DNA from: Bacteroidales bacterium
GTDB taxonomy: Bacteria > Bacteroidota > Bacteroidia > Bacteroidales > F082
DNA length: 64,000 bases
NCBI GenBank assembly: GCA_017477425.1
Contig: JAFUVT010000016.1
Span: 146,819-210,818, forward strand
Direction of reading: 5' to 3'
A model generated the notes under the pieces. The model was not told the DNA's origin, did no database searches, and saw nothing but the letters and a program-made list of their open reading frames with translations. Positions 10,961 through 18,437 of this stretch are shown one piece after another (positions within the stretch are counted from its first letter, which is position 1; each line of letters opens with the position of its first letter). Both the position numbers and the translations under genes were made by a program.

Positions 10961-12175
10961 TCACGGCATGAAGAGACAGCTGTCGCCGTAACTCAGGAAA
11001 CGGAAGCCGTGGTCGAGGGCGAAACGGTAACAGTCCTTCCAACGCTCGCCGATGAGGGCTGAAACCAAGAGCAAAAGCGTGCTTTTCGGCTGATGGAAAT
11101 TGGTAATCAAGCCCGTGATGACCCGCATCTTATAGCTCGGTGCAATCATTAAGGCGGTGGAGGCTTCAAGGCGGGTCAGGCCATGGCATTCCAGATAATC
11201 CAACACAAGTTGCAAAGCCTCGATGGTCGAAAGTGGCTTATGGTCTTCATAAGGGAACCATTGCTCGACGTGCAAGGGACGCAAATCCGAGCCCTGCTCG
11301 TTGAGCATCACACCGATCCAATAGAGGCTTTCCAAGGTGCGGGTGCTCGTCGTCCCCACAGGGATGACAGGCTTCCCATTCCATCGAATCAAATTCTGAA
11401 TCAACGACTTGCGAACGATGATTGTTTCGGAATGCATGGCGTGTTGGCCAATAGTCTCGGTCGAAACTGGCTTGAAGGTGCCCGCACCCACATGAAGCGT
11501 CACTTCGTCGAAGGTGAAACCCTTCTCGCGCAAGGCAGCGATGAGCGGCTGCGTGAAATGCAGTCCCGCCGTGGGTGCCGCCACCGAGCCGTCGTAGCGG
11601 GCGAAGACGGTTTGGTAACGGTCGCGGTCGTCGGGCTCGGCGTCGCGATGCAGATAGGGCGGCAACGGAATTTCGCCCGCGGCCTCCAAGACCGAGGCAA
11701 ACGACAGGTTTTCAAGCGTCCACGAGAACTCGATTTCGGCATATTGGTCGTTCTGGCTGATGCGTTCCGCACTCAAGGTCACCGCTTGCCCTCCTACCGT
11801 CAATTCCATGGAAAGTTTTCCTTCCTTCCATCGTTTCGCGTTGCCAATCAAGCACTTCCAACGCACAGGAGAAGTGGCCGAAAAAGCCACTTGATAATCC
11901 TTCTCTGGTTCAAGGCAAAACACCTCGATGCGCGAACCTGTGGCCTTATGGAACTGCAACCGCGCACGGATGACTTTGGTCTCATTGAAAACCAGCAAGG
12001 CGTCTTTGGGCAAAAAATCGCCAATATGCTTGAATTGCGAAGCATTTATCTCATTGTCCTTCAGCACCAAAAGCTTTGATGCATCTCGCTCAGGCAAAGG
12101 ATATTTGGCAATGCGCTCCTCGGGCAAAGGATAGTCGTAAGCCTCAATATTGATGTCCCTAACTTCTCTCATCAT
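10961..12175 (-). CDS. queA: S-adenosylmethionine:tRNA ribosyltransferase-isomerase
   Basis: A 404-residue cytoplasmic enzyme that transfers and rearranges the ribosyl part of SAM onto preQ1 in tRNA, giving epoxyqueuosine. The family hallmark HVGAGTFKPVSTETIGQHAMHSE is intact, as are the start block YDYPLPEERIAKYPLPERDASKLLVL and ITNFHQPKSTLLLLVSALIG near the end. It is longer than the usual 340-350 residues, as in a Bacteroidetes subtype. The frame is open upstream, but the MM at 12175/12172, which follows TACCTTTG at 12188-12195, is the sensible start. Divergent from the GtrA gene. Confidence 0.93.
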   Translation of the reverse strand: MMREVRDINIEAYDYPLPEERIAKYPLPERDASKLLVLKDNEINASQFKHIGDFLPKDALLVFNETKVIRARLQFHKATGSRIEVFCLEPEKDYQVAFSATSPVRWKCLIGNAKRWKEGKLSMELTVGGQAVTLSAERISQNDQYAEIEFSWTLENLSFASVLEAAGEIPLPPYLHRDAEPDDRDRYQTVFARYDGSVAAPTAGLHFTQPLIAALREKGFTFDEVTLHVGAGTFKPVSTETIGQHAMHSETIIVRKSLIQNLIRWNGKPVIPVGTTSTRTLESLYWIGVMLNEQGSDLRPLHVEQWFPYEDHKPLSTIEALQLVLDYLECHGLTRLEASTALMIAPSYKMRVITGLITNFHQPKSTLLLLVSALIGERWKDCYRFALDHGFRFLSYGDSCLFMP

Positions 12176-12187
12176 TGAAATTTTCGG

Positions 12188-12195
12188 CAAAGGTA
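12188..12195 (-). promoter_or_regulatory. -7 element (TACCTTTG) of queA
   Basis: Minus-strand TACCTTTG matches TAnnTTTG, 12 nt before the first queA ATG. Confidence 0.55.
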
Positions 12196-12208
12196 GCGAA
12201 ATATTCTC

Positions 12209-12216
12209 TATTTTTG
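12209..12216 (+). promoter_or_regulatory. -7 element (TATTTTTG) of the GtrA gene
   Basis: TATTTTTG fits TAnnTTTG. It ends only 4 nt before the ATG at 12221, so the mRNA would be leaderless or the true start is the later Met at 12275. Confidence 0.5.
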
Positions 12217-12220
12217 CGAC

Positions 12221-12640
12221 ATGAAAGCCACACAAGCCATATTGCTGAAAATAGAGTTGACTCGCGAGTTTCTGATGAAGTTCCTGAAATTCGGCGTGGT
12301 GGGCTTTTCGGGCGTAATTGTCAACTTCGGCGTCACATACGTCTGCAAGGAATGGTTGAAGTGGAACAAATACCTGAGCAACATCTTGGGTTTCATCTTT
12401 GCGGCCACCACCAACTACATCCTCAACCGCATCTGGACCTTCCAAAGCACCAACCCGCAAATCGGGACGGAATATGCCAAGTATTTCGTCGTCTCGCTCA
12501 TCGGTTTGGGCATCGACACGTTGACAGTCTACCTGCTCAACGGCAAGCTGAAATGGAACTTCTACCTCAGCAAGGTGTTTGCCGTGGGCGCCTCCACGCT
12601 TTGGAATTTCTTTGGCAACCTTTTGTTCACCTTCGCTTAG
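12221..12640 (+). CDS. GtrA family membrane protein
   Basis: A 139-residue four-helix membrane protein of the GtrA/DPMS family, members of which help move lipid-linked sugars for surface-polysaccharide modification. Typical blocks are visible: FLKFGVVGFSGVIVNFGVTYV (helix 1), LSNILGFIFAATTNYILNRIWTF (helix 2 with conserved NYxLNRxWTF), YFVVSLIGLGIDTLTVYLL (helix 3) and VGASTLWNFFGNLLFTF (helix 4). The stop overlaps none of its neighbours. The annotated start may be 18 codons too long: Met19 (12275) leaves a leader after the promoter and all four helices. Confidence 0.88.
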   Translation: MKATQAILLKIELTREFLMKFLKFGVVGFSGVIVNFGVTYVCKEWLKWNKYLSNILGFIFAATTNYILNRIWTFQSTNPQIGTEYAKYFVVSLIGLGIDTLTVYLLNGKLKWNFYLSKVFAVGASTLWNFFGNLLFTFA

Positions 12641-12651
12641 TCAGCGGCTAT

Positions 12652-13092
12652 TCAGGCCGTCATCTCATTGTAGTCGGGCAGATGATCCATTGCGGTAAGG
12701 ATCGAGTTTTCGGCTTTGAAACAATAAATGCTCGCGCCATTGGTCAGCAGCAAGAACCTCGGTTGAAGCACCGAATGGTAGCGTAGTGCCTGTTCAAGCA
12801 CGGATTGACTGAGCGTCACACTCGGCGCCTTGCATTCAACGATTATTAGGGGCTTGCCCACGGCATCGAACACCACGGCATCGGCACGCTTGTCCAAGCC
12901 ATTCACCTTGACGGAATACTCGACCGCCAACCGGCCCGAAGGAACGCCAAGATGTTCCACCAACAGATATAGCGTCTTTTGCCGCACCTCCTCCTCGGGC
13001 GTAAGCGCAACATAGCGGCGACGCAAAGGATCGAAGACACACATCTTGCCTTCGCGCTCCTCCGTCTTGAACCATTGCAAGCCGTTTTCCAT
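12652..13092 (-). CDS. HsdR N-terminal-like PD-(D/E)XK protein
   Basis: A 146-residue stand-alone protein resembling the nuclease region at the N-terminus of type I restriction HsdR subunits (HSDR_N family). The nuclease core is readable: RADAVVFDAVGKPLIIVECKAP, with Asp and ECK of a PD-(D/E)XK site (about residues 68-89). No helicase, methylase or specificity gene is nearby, so it is not part of a complete restriction system here. It is a short conserved orphan often seen in Bacteroidales. DNA-binding or nicking activity is possible but unproven. Confidence 0.8.
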   Translation of the reverse strand: MENGLQWFKTEEREGKMCVFDPLRRRYVALTPEEEVRQKTLYLLVEHLGVPSGRLAVEYSVKVNGLDKRADAVVFDAVGKPLIIVECKAPSVTLSQSVLEQALRYHSVLQPRFLLLTNGASIYCFKAENSILTAMDHLPDYNEMTA

Positions 13093-13102
13093 GAGAATCC
13101 TT

Positions 13103-13474
13103 CTATTTTTTGCAGTAAGACACCACTACCATTCCCAAGGGCGAATCCGACTGCGTGACGATTGTCCCTTCTTTCCATTGCCCAAATTGCGCTCCGTCGA
13201 CAAACATCCTCCCATCTTCCGCAAGGCTCAGGCGCCCTTTTGACTCGCCGTCAAGGCTCTTGAAAACCAGTATGGAATCCGCACTGATGACGATGCTGTT
13301 CTGTTTCTCCATCTCCCCGATTTGCTTCACCACCTCAGGGGTGTTGCGTCGCTCGTCAAATTGCACGTTCACCTTGTCGGCCTTCCATGTGCCGATAATG
13401 GAATCAGAGGCATTGTCGCGGCAGGAAGCCAGGCACAACGCAAGGCCAAAAAAGAGGAGAAAATGCTTTTTCAT
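13103..13474 (-). CDS. Lipoprotein, possibly lipocalin-like
   Basis: A 123-residue lipoprotein: signal peptide MKKHFLLFFGLALCLASC, lipobox LASC with Cys18. The mature part begins SIIGTWKADKVNVQF, the GTW motif typical of lipocalin-like small beta barrels in Bacteroidetes, and continues with strand-like segments (SIVISADSILVFKS, GRLSLAEDGRMFVDG). Family assignment is tentative. A TACCTTTG element at 13491-13498 is 17 nt upstream. It lies 10 nt before the HsdR_N gene on the same strand, so the two are probably one transcript. Confidence 0.75.
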   Translation of the reverse strand: MKKHFLLFFGLALCLASCRDNASDSIIGTWKADKVNVQFDERRNTPEVVKQIGEMEKQNSIVISADSILVFKSLDGESKGRLSLAEDGRMFVDGAQFGQWKEGTIVTQSDSPLGMVVVSYCKK

Positions 13475-13490
13475 GGCTTATAACTTGAGG

Positions 13491-13498
13491 CAAAGGTA
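13491..13498 (-). promoter_or_regulatory. -7 element (TACCTTTG) of the lipocalin-like lipoprotein gene
   Basis: Minus-strand TACCTTTG matches TAnnTTTG and is 17 nt before the ATG at 13474. Confidence 0.55.
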
Positions 13499-13527
13499 AG
13501 ATGAATAGTCCCTGCCGACTCGACGGA

Positions 13528-14535
13528 CTACTCCTCAACAAACTTTAGGCTATAAAGAATCGACTCCAGTTGCAGCAAACTGTTGCGTTTCTTCTGGTTA
13601 GGCTCATAATAAAAGCCCTCCACAGTGACGAGTTTGCCTGTGCGACTGTCGGCAAAGGTGTACGACACGAAAGGACCGCCCATAAAGACGCCCTCGGTGC
13701 GCCACATGCCACGCATTTCCTCAGTGTAGCCTGCCGGAAAATCACGCACCGTAGTCACCAGAGGCGGCACAAACTCGGTCTCGGTGGACATATACGAGCC
13801 TTCGGCGGGTCCGGGGATGTGTTGTTTCATCATGTTGTCGCGCATGGCGACGAGGCTTGGCGTGCTGAACTGCACCGTGTCCTTGTAAGGCGTTTGATAG
13901 ATGACGATATCTGCGCTTGAACGTTCCAATTCCTTGCGCAGCCACATGAAATCGGGTTCGTCCTTTGCCATGTAGAAGCCTTGCGGAACGGTCAGAGTGA
14001 AACCGAATTTATTGGCGATGGCACGGGCAATGGCTTCGTCTTTGGTGGGTCGAAAGACGCTGAGGATGCGTTCGCGTTCCACCTTATCGAACCATTGCTG
14101 GTAGACTTCTTTCTGCCGGTCGAAAAGCTCAACCCAAGCCGTGCTATTGGGCGCGCTGATCTTGATGTAACGTTGCGGAGCCGCCCAAGCGTCTTCGGCG
14201 GTTTCAGCCACGGCCTTCTCAAGGTTCGGGTCGATTTCCACCTCGATGATGTTCTTGTGTTTCTTAAACAAGTCGGAAAAACCGCTTACATTGACATGTG
14301 CCAACTCGTTGCGCGCCTCGGGTTGCGGCAGTCCATATTGGTAATCGAGGAAGAACTGGCGGATGGAGTCGCCAATGCGGCCGTTCCATTGGTCGTCGTT
14401 TTGGGTGACAATCAATATTTCGGCTGTGCCACCGGCAGAGCGGTCCTTCTTGGCCGTGCGAGGCTTGTCGGCGCACGAAGCGACGAGGCAGGCAAGAGCC
14501 ATCACAAGGGCCATAATGTTCAGCTGTTTTTTCAT
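13528..14535 (-). CDS. DUF4837 family lipoprotein
   Basis: A 335-residue exported protein of the DUF4837 family, function unknown. Signal peptide and lipobox: MKKQLNIMALVMALACLVASC (Cys21). The mature start is GGTAEILIVTQNDDQWNGRIGDSIRQFF, followed by the family's DYQYGLPQPEARNELAHVNVSGFSDLFKKHKNIIEVEI, then GFYMAKDEPDFMWLRKE and IVIYQTPY. It begins 6 nt after the stop of the lytic transglycosylase gene on the same strand, an arrangement common in Bacteroidales and suggesting a cell-wall-related role (inference). Confidence 0.9.
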   Translation of the reverse strand: MKKQLNIMALVMALACLVASCADKPRTAKKDRSAGGTAEILIVTQNDDQWNGRIGDSIRQFFLDYQYGLPQPEARNELAHVNVSGFSDLFKKHKNIIEVEIDPNLEKAVAETAEDAWAAPQRYIKISAPNSTAWVELFDRQKEVYQQWFDKVERERILSVFRPTKDEAIARAIANKFGFTLTVPQGFYMAKDEPDFMWLRKELERSSADIVIYQTPYKDTVQFSTPSLVAMRDNMMKQHIPGPAEGSYMSTETEFVPPLVTTVRDFPAGYTEEMRGMWRTEGVFMGGPFVSYTFADSRTGKLVTVEGFYYEPNQKKRNSLLQLESILYSLKFVEE

Positions 14536-14541
14536 GACATA

Positions 14542-16074
14542 TTATTTTTTGATTTTCAACTTTTGTCCGATCTTCACCGTGTTGCTCTTCATGCCATTCC
14601 ACTTCTTGATGTCGTTGACGGTGCAACCATATTTCCTCGCAATCGAGCTGAGGGTCTCGCCTTTCCTCACGGTGTGCGTCCTGACGGATGGGGAGGCTTG
14701 CTTGTTGGAGGAGGCCTTGCTGTTGTTGTTGGTCTTACCCACTTGCGCCATAGGAGCGCCCGAGCGATAAATGGTCAGCTTCTGTCCGATGTGGATGGTT
14801 TCGCGTTTCAGACGGTTCCAGCTTTTGATTTTCGCTACCGTCACGTGATACTTCCGCGCGATGCTGCCTAGGCTCTCTCCTTTCTTCACCACGTGCACGA
14901 AGCTGTCGCTCACTTCCTCCACCTTCTCCTCGATGACCTCGCGGGCCTTCTCGGCCTTACTCACATAAGAATAGATACTGTCTTCGAGTTGTGTGAAACG
15001 AAGCACATACTTCGTTGGCATTCTCAACGCATAAGGGTACTCTTTCGTGCCTGGAATAACGCGTTTGGTGTACTGAGGGTTGAAGAAAACCAGATCGTTC
15101 ATGGGAGCACCGATACACTCGTTGATTTGGTCGAAGCCCACGCGGTCGTGAACCATCACCGTGTCGGTGCCATGCAGCAACAGGCCAGGATTGACGGGAT
15201 AAAGGTTGTGCTCAGCGGCATAGTTCATCACATAAACCACAGCGATGAATGCTGGCACGTAGCCGCGCGTCTCTTTGGGCAGATAAGGCCAGATGGCCCA
15301 ATAGTTCTTGACGCCACCTGCACGCAAGATGGCTTTGTTGACCGTGCCAGGACCCGAGTTATAGGCTGCCAGCACAAGGAACCAATCTTCATAACGGGCA
15401 TAAAGGCTTTGCAGATATTGGCAAGCCGCTTCCGTCTCCTTCATCGGATCGTAACGCTCGTCAACGAGCGAAGTGACCCGCAGGCCATATTCGGCACCCG
15501 TGCCTCTCATAAACTGCCACAGACCTTTGGCTCCAGCCTTCGAGCCTGCAGTGGGATTCAATGCCGACTCAACCATGGCCAAGTATTTCAGCTCCAAAGG
15601 CAGGTTGTAACGCGACAGGTATTCCTCAAACATAGGGAAATAAACGTATGAGAGGCCCAACATACGGCTGGTTTGCTGACGGCGGCGGTTGGCATACAGG
15701 TCGATGAACGATTTGACGTGTGTATTGAAAGTCAAAGGAATGGTGGTCTCATAGGCCAGGGTCTGGATACGTTGCATATAAACGCTGTCGTCATAATACG
15801 GTACCTCACCACGGCTGAAATGGTATTTGTTCCACACCGCCGTATCAATGTCGAGATACACATCTTTGGTCATGCTGATATTGCCCACCAAGTCGAGCAT
15901 CTCCATCACTGTCGACTCCTCGACGACCGCCTTACCCGAATTCAAATCAAGGATTTGCTGCTCGTTGAGCATCGTCTCGATCGTATCTTGGTCTTGTTCT
16001 TCAGGATCATAGGATTGTGCAAAAAGGCCGCCAAAGGGCAAAAGGAACAGCAAAACAAGGTGCGTGTATTTCAT
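14542..16074 (-). CDS. mltD: LysM membrane-bound lytic murein transglycosylase (MltD-like)
   Basis: A 510-residue exported peptidoglycan-cleaving enzyme. Signal peptide MKYTHLVLLFLLPFGGLFAQ. The SLT domain spans about 150-290: catalytic Glu in LAMVESALNP, then GAKGLWQFMRGTGAEYGL and VLAAYNSGPGTVNKAI. Two LysM glycan-binding repeats follow (about 390-437 and 463-508, KKGESLGSIARKYHVTV and RKGETLSSIARKYGCTV) separated by a Ser/Asn/Lys linker. It cleaves the MurNAc-GlcNAc bond to give 1,6-anhydro products. TAATTTTG at 16124-16131 lies 50 nt upstream. First gene of an operon with the DUF4837 gene. Confidence 0.92.
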   Translation of the reverse strand: MKYTHLVLLFLLPFGGLFAQSYDPEEQDQDTIETMLNEQQILDLNSGKAVVEESTVMEMLDLVGNISMTKDVYLDIDTAVWNKYHFSRGEVPYYDDSVYMQRIQTLAYETTIPLTFNTHVKSFIDLYANRRRQQTSRMLGLSYVYFPMFEEYLSRYNLPLELKYLAMVESALNPTAGSKAGAKGLWQFMRGTGAEYGLRVTSLVDERYDPMKETEAACQYLQSLYARYEDWFLVLAAYNSGPGTVNKAILRAGGVKNYWAIWPYLPKETRGYVPAFIAVVYVMNYAAEHNLYPVNPGLLLHGTDTVMVHDRVGFDQINECIGAPMNDLVFFNPQYTKRVIPGTKEYPYALRMPTKYVLRFTQLEDSIYSYVSKAEKAREVIEEKVEEVSDSFVHVVKKGESLGSIARKYHVTVAKIKSWNRLKRETIHIGQKLTIYRSGAPMAQVGKTNNNSKASSNKQASPSVRTHTVRKGETLSSIARKYGCTVNDIKKWNGMKSNTVKIGQKLKIKK

Positions 16075-16123
16075 TGAATCTGAGATTAAGAGTTAAAGCA
16101 ATTGATTTATCTAGATAAGAACG

Positions 16124-16131
16124 CAAAATTA
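16124..16131 (-). promoter_or_regulatory. -7 element (TAATTTTG) of the mltD operon
   Basis: Minus-strand TAATTTTG matches TAnnTTTG, 50 nt before the mltD-like ATG. Confidence 0.5.
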
Positions 16132-16162
16132 ATAAAAATCGTCTACAATGAGGAAAAAAAAC

Positions 16163-16170
16163 TAATTTTG
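16163..16170 (+). promoter_or_regulatory. -7 element (TAATTTTG) of the AI-2E transporter gene
   Basis: TAATTTTG matches TAnnTTTG, 26 nt before the ATG at 16197. Confidence 0.55.
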
Positions 16171-16196
16171 TCCTTTCGAAACGAAAAAAGGATATT

Positions 16197-17354
16197 ATGG
16201 GAAACGAGAGAAACACCGATAAATTAGCGGGTTACATCATCAAACTGGGTGGTCTTGCCATTGTCTTGGCCCTATGCTTTTATTTCAAGAATGTGCTGAT
16301 TTACATCATTGCGGCCTTCGTGGTCTCGCTCATCGGACTACCCATCATGCGGTGGTTGAAGAAGATCAAGATCAGGGGTCGCCAACTGCCCAGTTGGTTG
16401 CTTTCCGTCCTCACCATCGTGCTTATCATTGCCGCCATAACTTTGATTGTCACGCAGATGATTCCCATGGTCTCCAACATCGTTCGGGATGCTTCGTCCC
16501 TACAAACGTCACATTACTTCGGCTCAAACCCCATCGACAAAATCAACGCTTGGCTCATTGGGATGTTCCCCAACTTGGGTTCCGACTTCGACATTTCGGC
16601 ATTGCTGGTGGCGAAAGTCAGGGAACTGGTGGATTTCGGCAAGGTGAGTGGCATAGTTGGCTCGGTGGCATCGTTGGTGTCGAGCCTATTCGTGGCCTTG
16701 TTTGCCGTGGTGTTCATCTCGTTTTTCTTCCTCAAGGACGACACCTTGTTTGAACGCATCGTCTGCGCCCTCGTCCCCGACCGTCACGAAGCCAATGTAA
16801 GCAAGACACTCAACGACATCAAGCAACTGCTTTCGCGCTATTTCGTGGGCTTGCTCATCGAGATGCTCGGCGTGGCCGTGGTCGACTTCCTAGGGCTATG
16901 GCTTATCGCCCGCCTCGACTTCAGCTATGCCATCGGCATCGCTTTCATTGCCGGGTTGCTCAATGTGATTCCCTACGTCGGGCCTCTCATCGGCGAAGCC
17001 ATCGGCGTGGTGTTCGGCATCGTGCTGAAACTGGGCACAGGTGCAGGCCTTGACGTCAACATCTGGGTTTTCGCACTCATCATCCTTGCCATCATGTTAG
17101 GAGCGCAGCTGATCGACAATTTCATCTATCAACCTCTCATCTATTCCACGAGCATTAAAGCACACCCGCTCGAAATCTTCATCGTGCTGCTTATGGCTGG
17201 TCACATCGGTGGCACCATCGGCATGCTGGTTGCCATCCCTGCCTATACCGTGGTACGCGTCATCGCCATCCGTTTCTTCTACCGGTTCAAGGTCATCCAA
17301 CGACTCGTGCCCGACCTTCAAGAAGAGGACAAAATCATTGAAAACATTGATTGA
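16197..17354 (+). CDS. AI-2E family (PerM-type) transporter
   Basis: A 385-residue inner-membrane protein of the AI-2 exporter/PerM family. Hydrophobic segments occur near the N-terminus (LGGLAIVLALCFYF, VLIYIIAAFVVSLIGLPIM), then LLSVLTIVLIIAAITLIV. A soluble part of about 110 residues follows, then further helices including the conserved block IAFIAGLLNVIPYVGPLIGEAIG. The family includes exporters of autoinducer-2 and ion antiporters; substrate cannot be read from sequence. Convergent with the GNAT gene, 9 nt apart. Confidence 0.88.
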   Translation: MGNERNTDKLAGYIIKLGGLAIVLALCFYFKNVLIYIIAAFVVSLIGLPIMRWLKKIKIRGRQLPSWLLSVLTIVLIIAAITLIVTQMIPMVSNIVRDASSLQTSHYFGSNPIDKINAWLIGMFPNLGSDFDISALLVAKVRELVDFGKVSGIVGSVASLVSSLFVALFAVVFISFFFLKDDTLFERIVCALVPDRHEANVSKTLNDIKQLLSRYFVGLLIEMLGVAVVDFLGLWLIARLDFSYAIGIAFIAGLLNVIPYVGPLIGEAIGVVFGIVLKLGTGAGLDVNIWVFALIILAIMLGAQLIDNFIYQPLIYSTSIKAHPLEIFIVLLMAGHIGGTIGMLVAIPAYTVVRVIAIRFFYRFKVIQRLVPDLQEEDKIIENID

Positions 17355-17363
17355 CCGTCACCT

Positions 17364-17861
17364 TTATTTGACGATTTTCTGGAATGCCATGCGCGGGTTG
17401 CCGTCGAGCAGGATGATGGTACCGCAATAGCGGTAGCCATGCCGTTGCAAACCCTTGCGCATGATGATGTTGGCTTCGTGCGTGTCGATGCGGATGTTGG
17501 GCACTTGGCATTCGCAGTAGTCCAGCACTGCATCCAAAATGCCGTGCGAATCGGGGGTGCTCGCGATGCGGTGGATGACGTGGTAAGGCGCATCGTCGAG
17601 CCACTGGCCGTCGTAAATCACGTTGTAGGTCACCTCGGGGCTAGGCAATAGCGCAAAAGTTCCCACCACTTCTCCCCTTTCGTTGAGCATCACATAGCTG
17701 CCACCAAGCTCGATGTCTTTTCGGAACATATCGTCGCGCGGATAGCCGTCGGGCCATTGGTAGACGTTGCCATAGCTGCGCATGATTTCGCGGGCTTGGT
17801 CGCGAAGGCTGAGGATGGTTGGCAGGTCGGCCAAAGTGGATTTGCGGATTGTGTAAGTCAT
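17364..17861 (-). CDS. GNAT family N-acetyltransferase
   Basis: A 165-residue predicted acetyl-CoA-dependent acetyltransferase. N-terminal IRKSTLADLPTILSLRDQAREIM is the usual GNAT beta1-alpha1 start. YVMLNERGEVVGTFALLPSPEVTY matches beta2-beta4, and IRIDTHEANIIMRKGLQRHGYRYCGTI matches the late strand and helix (the xxNxxMxxxLxxxGF pattern). The acetyl-CoA loop is less canonical (IASTPDSHGILDAVL). Substrate unknown. Its ATG overlaps the stop of ybaK by 4 nt, so they are co-translated. Confidence 0.85.
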   Translation of the reverse strand: MTYTIRKSTLADLPTILSLRDQAREIMRSYGNVYQWPDGYPRDDMFRKDIELGGSYVMLNERGEVVGTFALLPSPEVTYNVIYDGQWLDDAPYHVIHRIASTPDSHGILDAVLDYCECQVPNIRIDTHEANIIMRKGLQRHGYRYCGTIILLDGNPRMAFQKIVK

Positions 17862-18355
17862 TTCTGCCCCAATTCAAATACGGTCAAATCGGCAACGGTC
17901 ATTCCCACGACCGCAATCAAATCCTGCGGGCTAAGTTTGAACTGGAGGCCGCGCACGCCTGCGCTAACGTAAATGTAGTCAAAGAGTTCGCTGGTCTCGT
18001 GGATGAAGGTCGGGAACTGCTTTTTCATCCCCACGGGCGAGCAGCCGCCACGGATGTAGCCCGTCAGGGGCAGCAGTTCCTTCATCGGGATGAGGTCGCA
18101 ACTCTTGTTGCCCGTGGCCTTGGCGGTCTTCTTCAGGTCGAGTTCATCGTTGCCCGGAATGACGCACACGAAGTGGCCTATCTTGTCGCCTTTCAGCACC
18201 AAGGTCTTGAACACCTGGTCGATGTCCTCGCCCAGTTGGTCGGCGATATGTTGCGCCCCGAGGTCGTTCTCGTCCACCTCGTAGGGAATCAGCTCGTAGG
18301 CAATTCCCTTGGCATCGAGGATGCGGCAGGCGTTGGTTTTGTTGATTTTTGTCAT
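17858..18355 (-). CDS. ybaK: Cys-tRNA(Pro) deacylase YbaK/EbsC
   Basis: A 165-residue editing hydrolase that removes cysteine mischarged onto tRNA-Pro. The YbaK fold is evident: N-terminal NKTNACRILDAKGIAYELIPYEVDE, the catalytic-lysine region QVFKTLVLKGDKIGHFVCVIPGNDELDLKKTAKATG, and GYIRGGCSPVGMKKQFPTFI, the family's glycine-rich substrate loop. Length is typical. It starts an operon with the GNAT gene (4-nt overlap). The palindrome 18381-18427 lies immediately upstream, between it and the convergent end of ATPase paralogue 1. Confidence 0.93.
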   Translation of the reverse strand: MTKINKTNACRILDAKGIAYELIPYEVDENDLGAQHIADQLGEDIDQVFKTLVLKGDKIGHFVCVIPGNDELDLKKTAKATGNKSCDLIPMKELLPLTGYIRGGCSPVGMKKQFPTFIHETSELFDYIYVSAGVRGLQFKLSPQDLIAVVGMTVADLTVFELGQK

Positions 18356-18380
18356 CGCTCAATTATAGTTTTTAGCAGTC

Positions 18381-18427
18381 GAGTTTGGGCCAAAACTTGA
18401 AAATTTTTGCGGTTTTGGCCCAAACTC
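18381..18427. repeat. 47-bp palindrome at the 3' side of ATPase paralogue 1
   Basis: Arms GAGTTTGGGCCAAAAC (18381-18396) and its exact complement (18412-18427), loop TTGAAAATTTTTGCG. The same left arm recurs at 19913, so the ATPase gene is bracketed by two copies in the same orientation. Confidence 0.9.
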
Positions 18428-18437
18428 AAAGATGATA

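Noticed and set aside
12652..13092. Type I restriction-modification system
   Set aside because: Only the HsdR N-terminal-like domain is present; no helicase, methylase or specificity subunit nearby.
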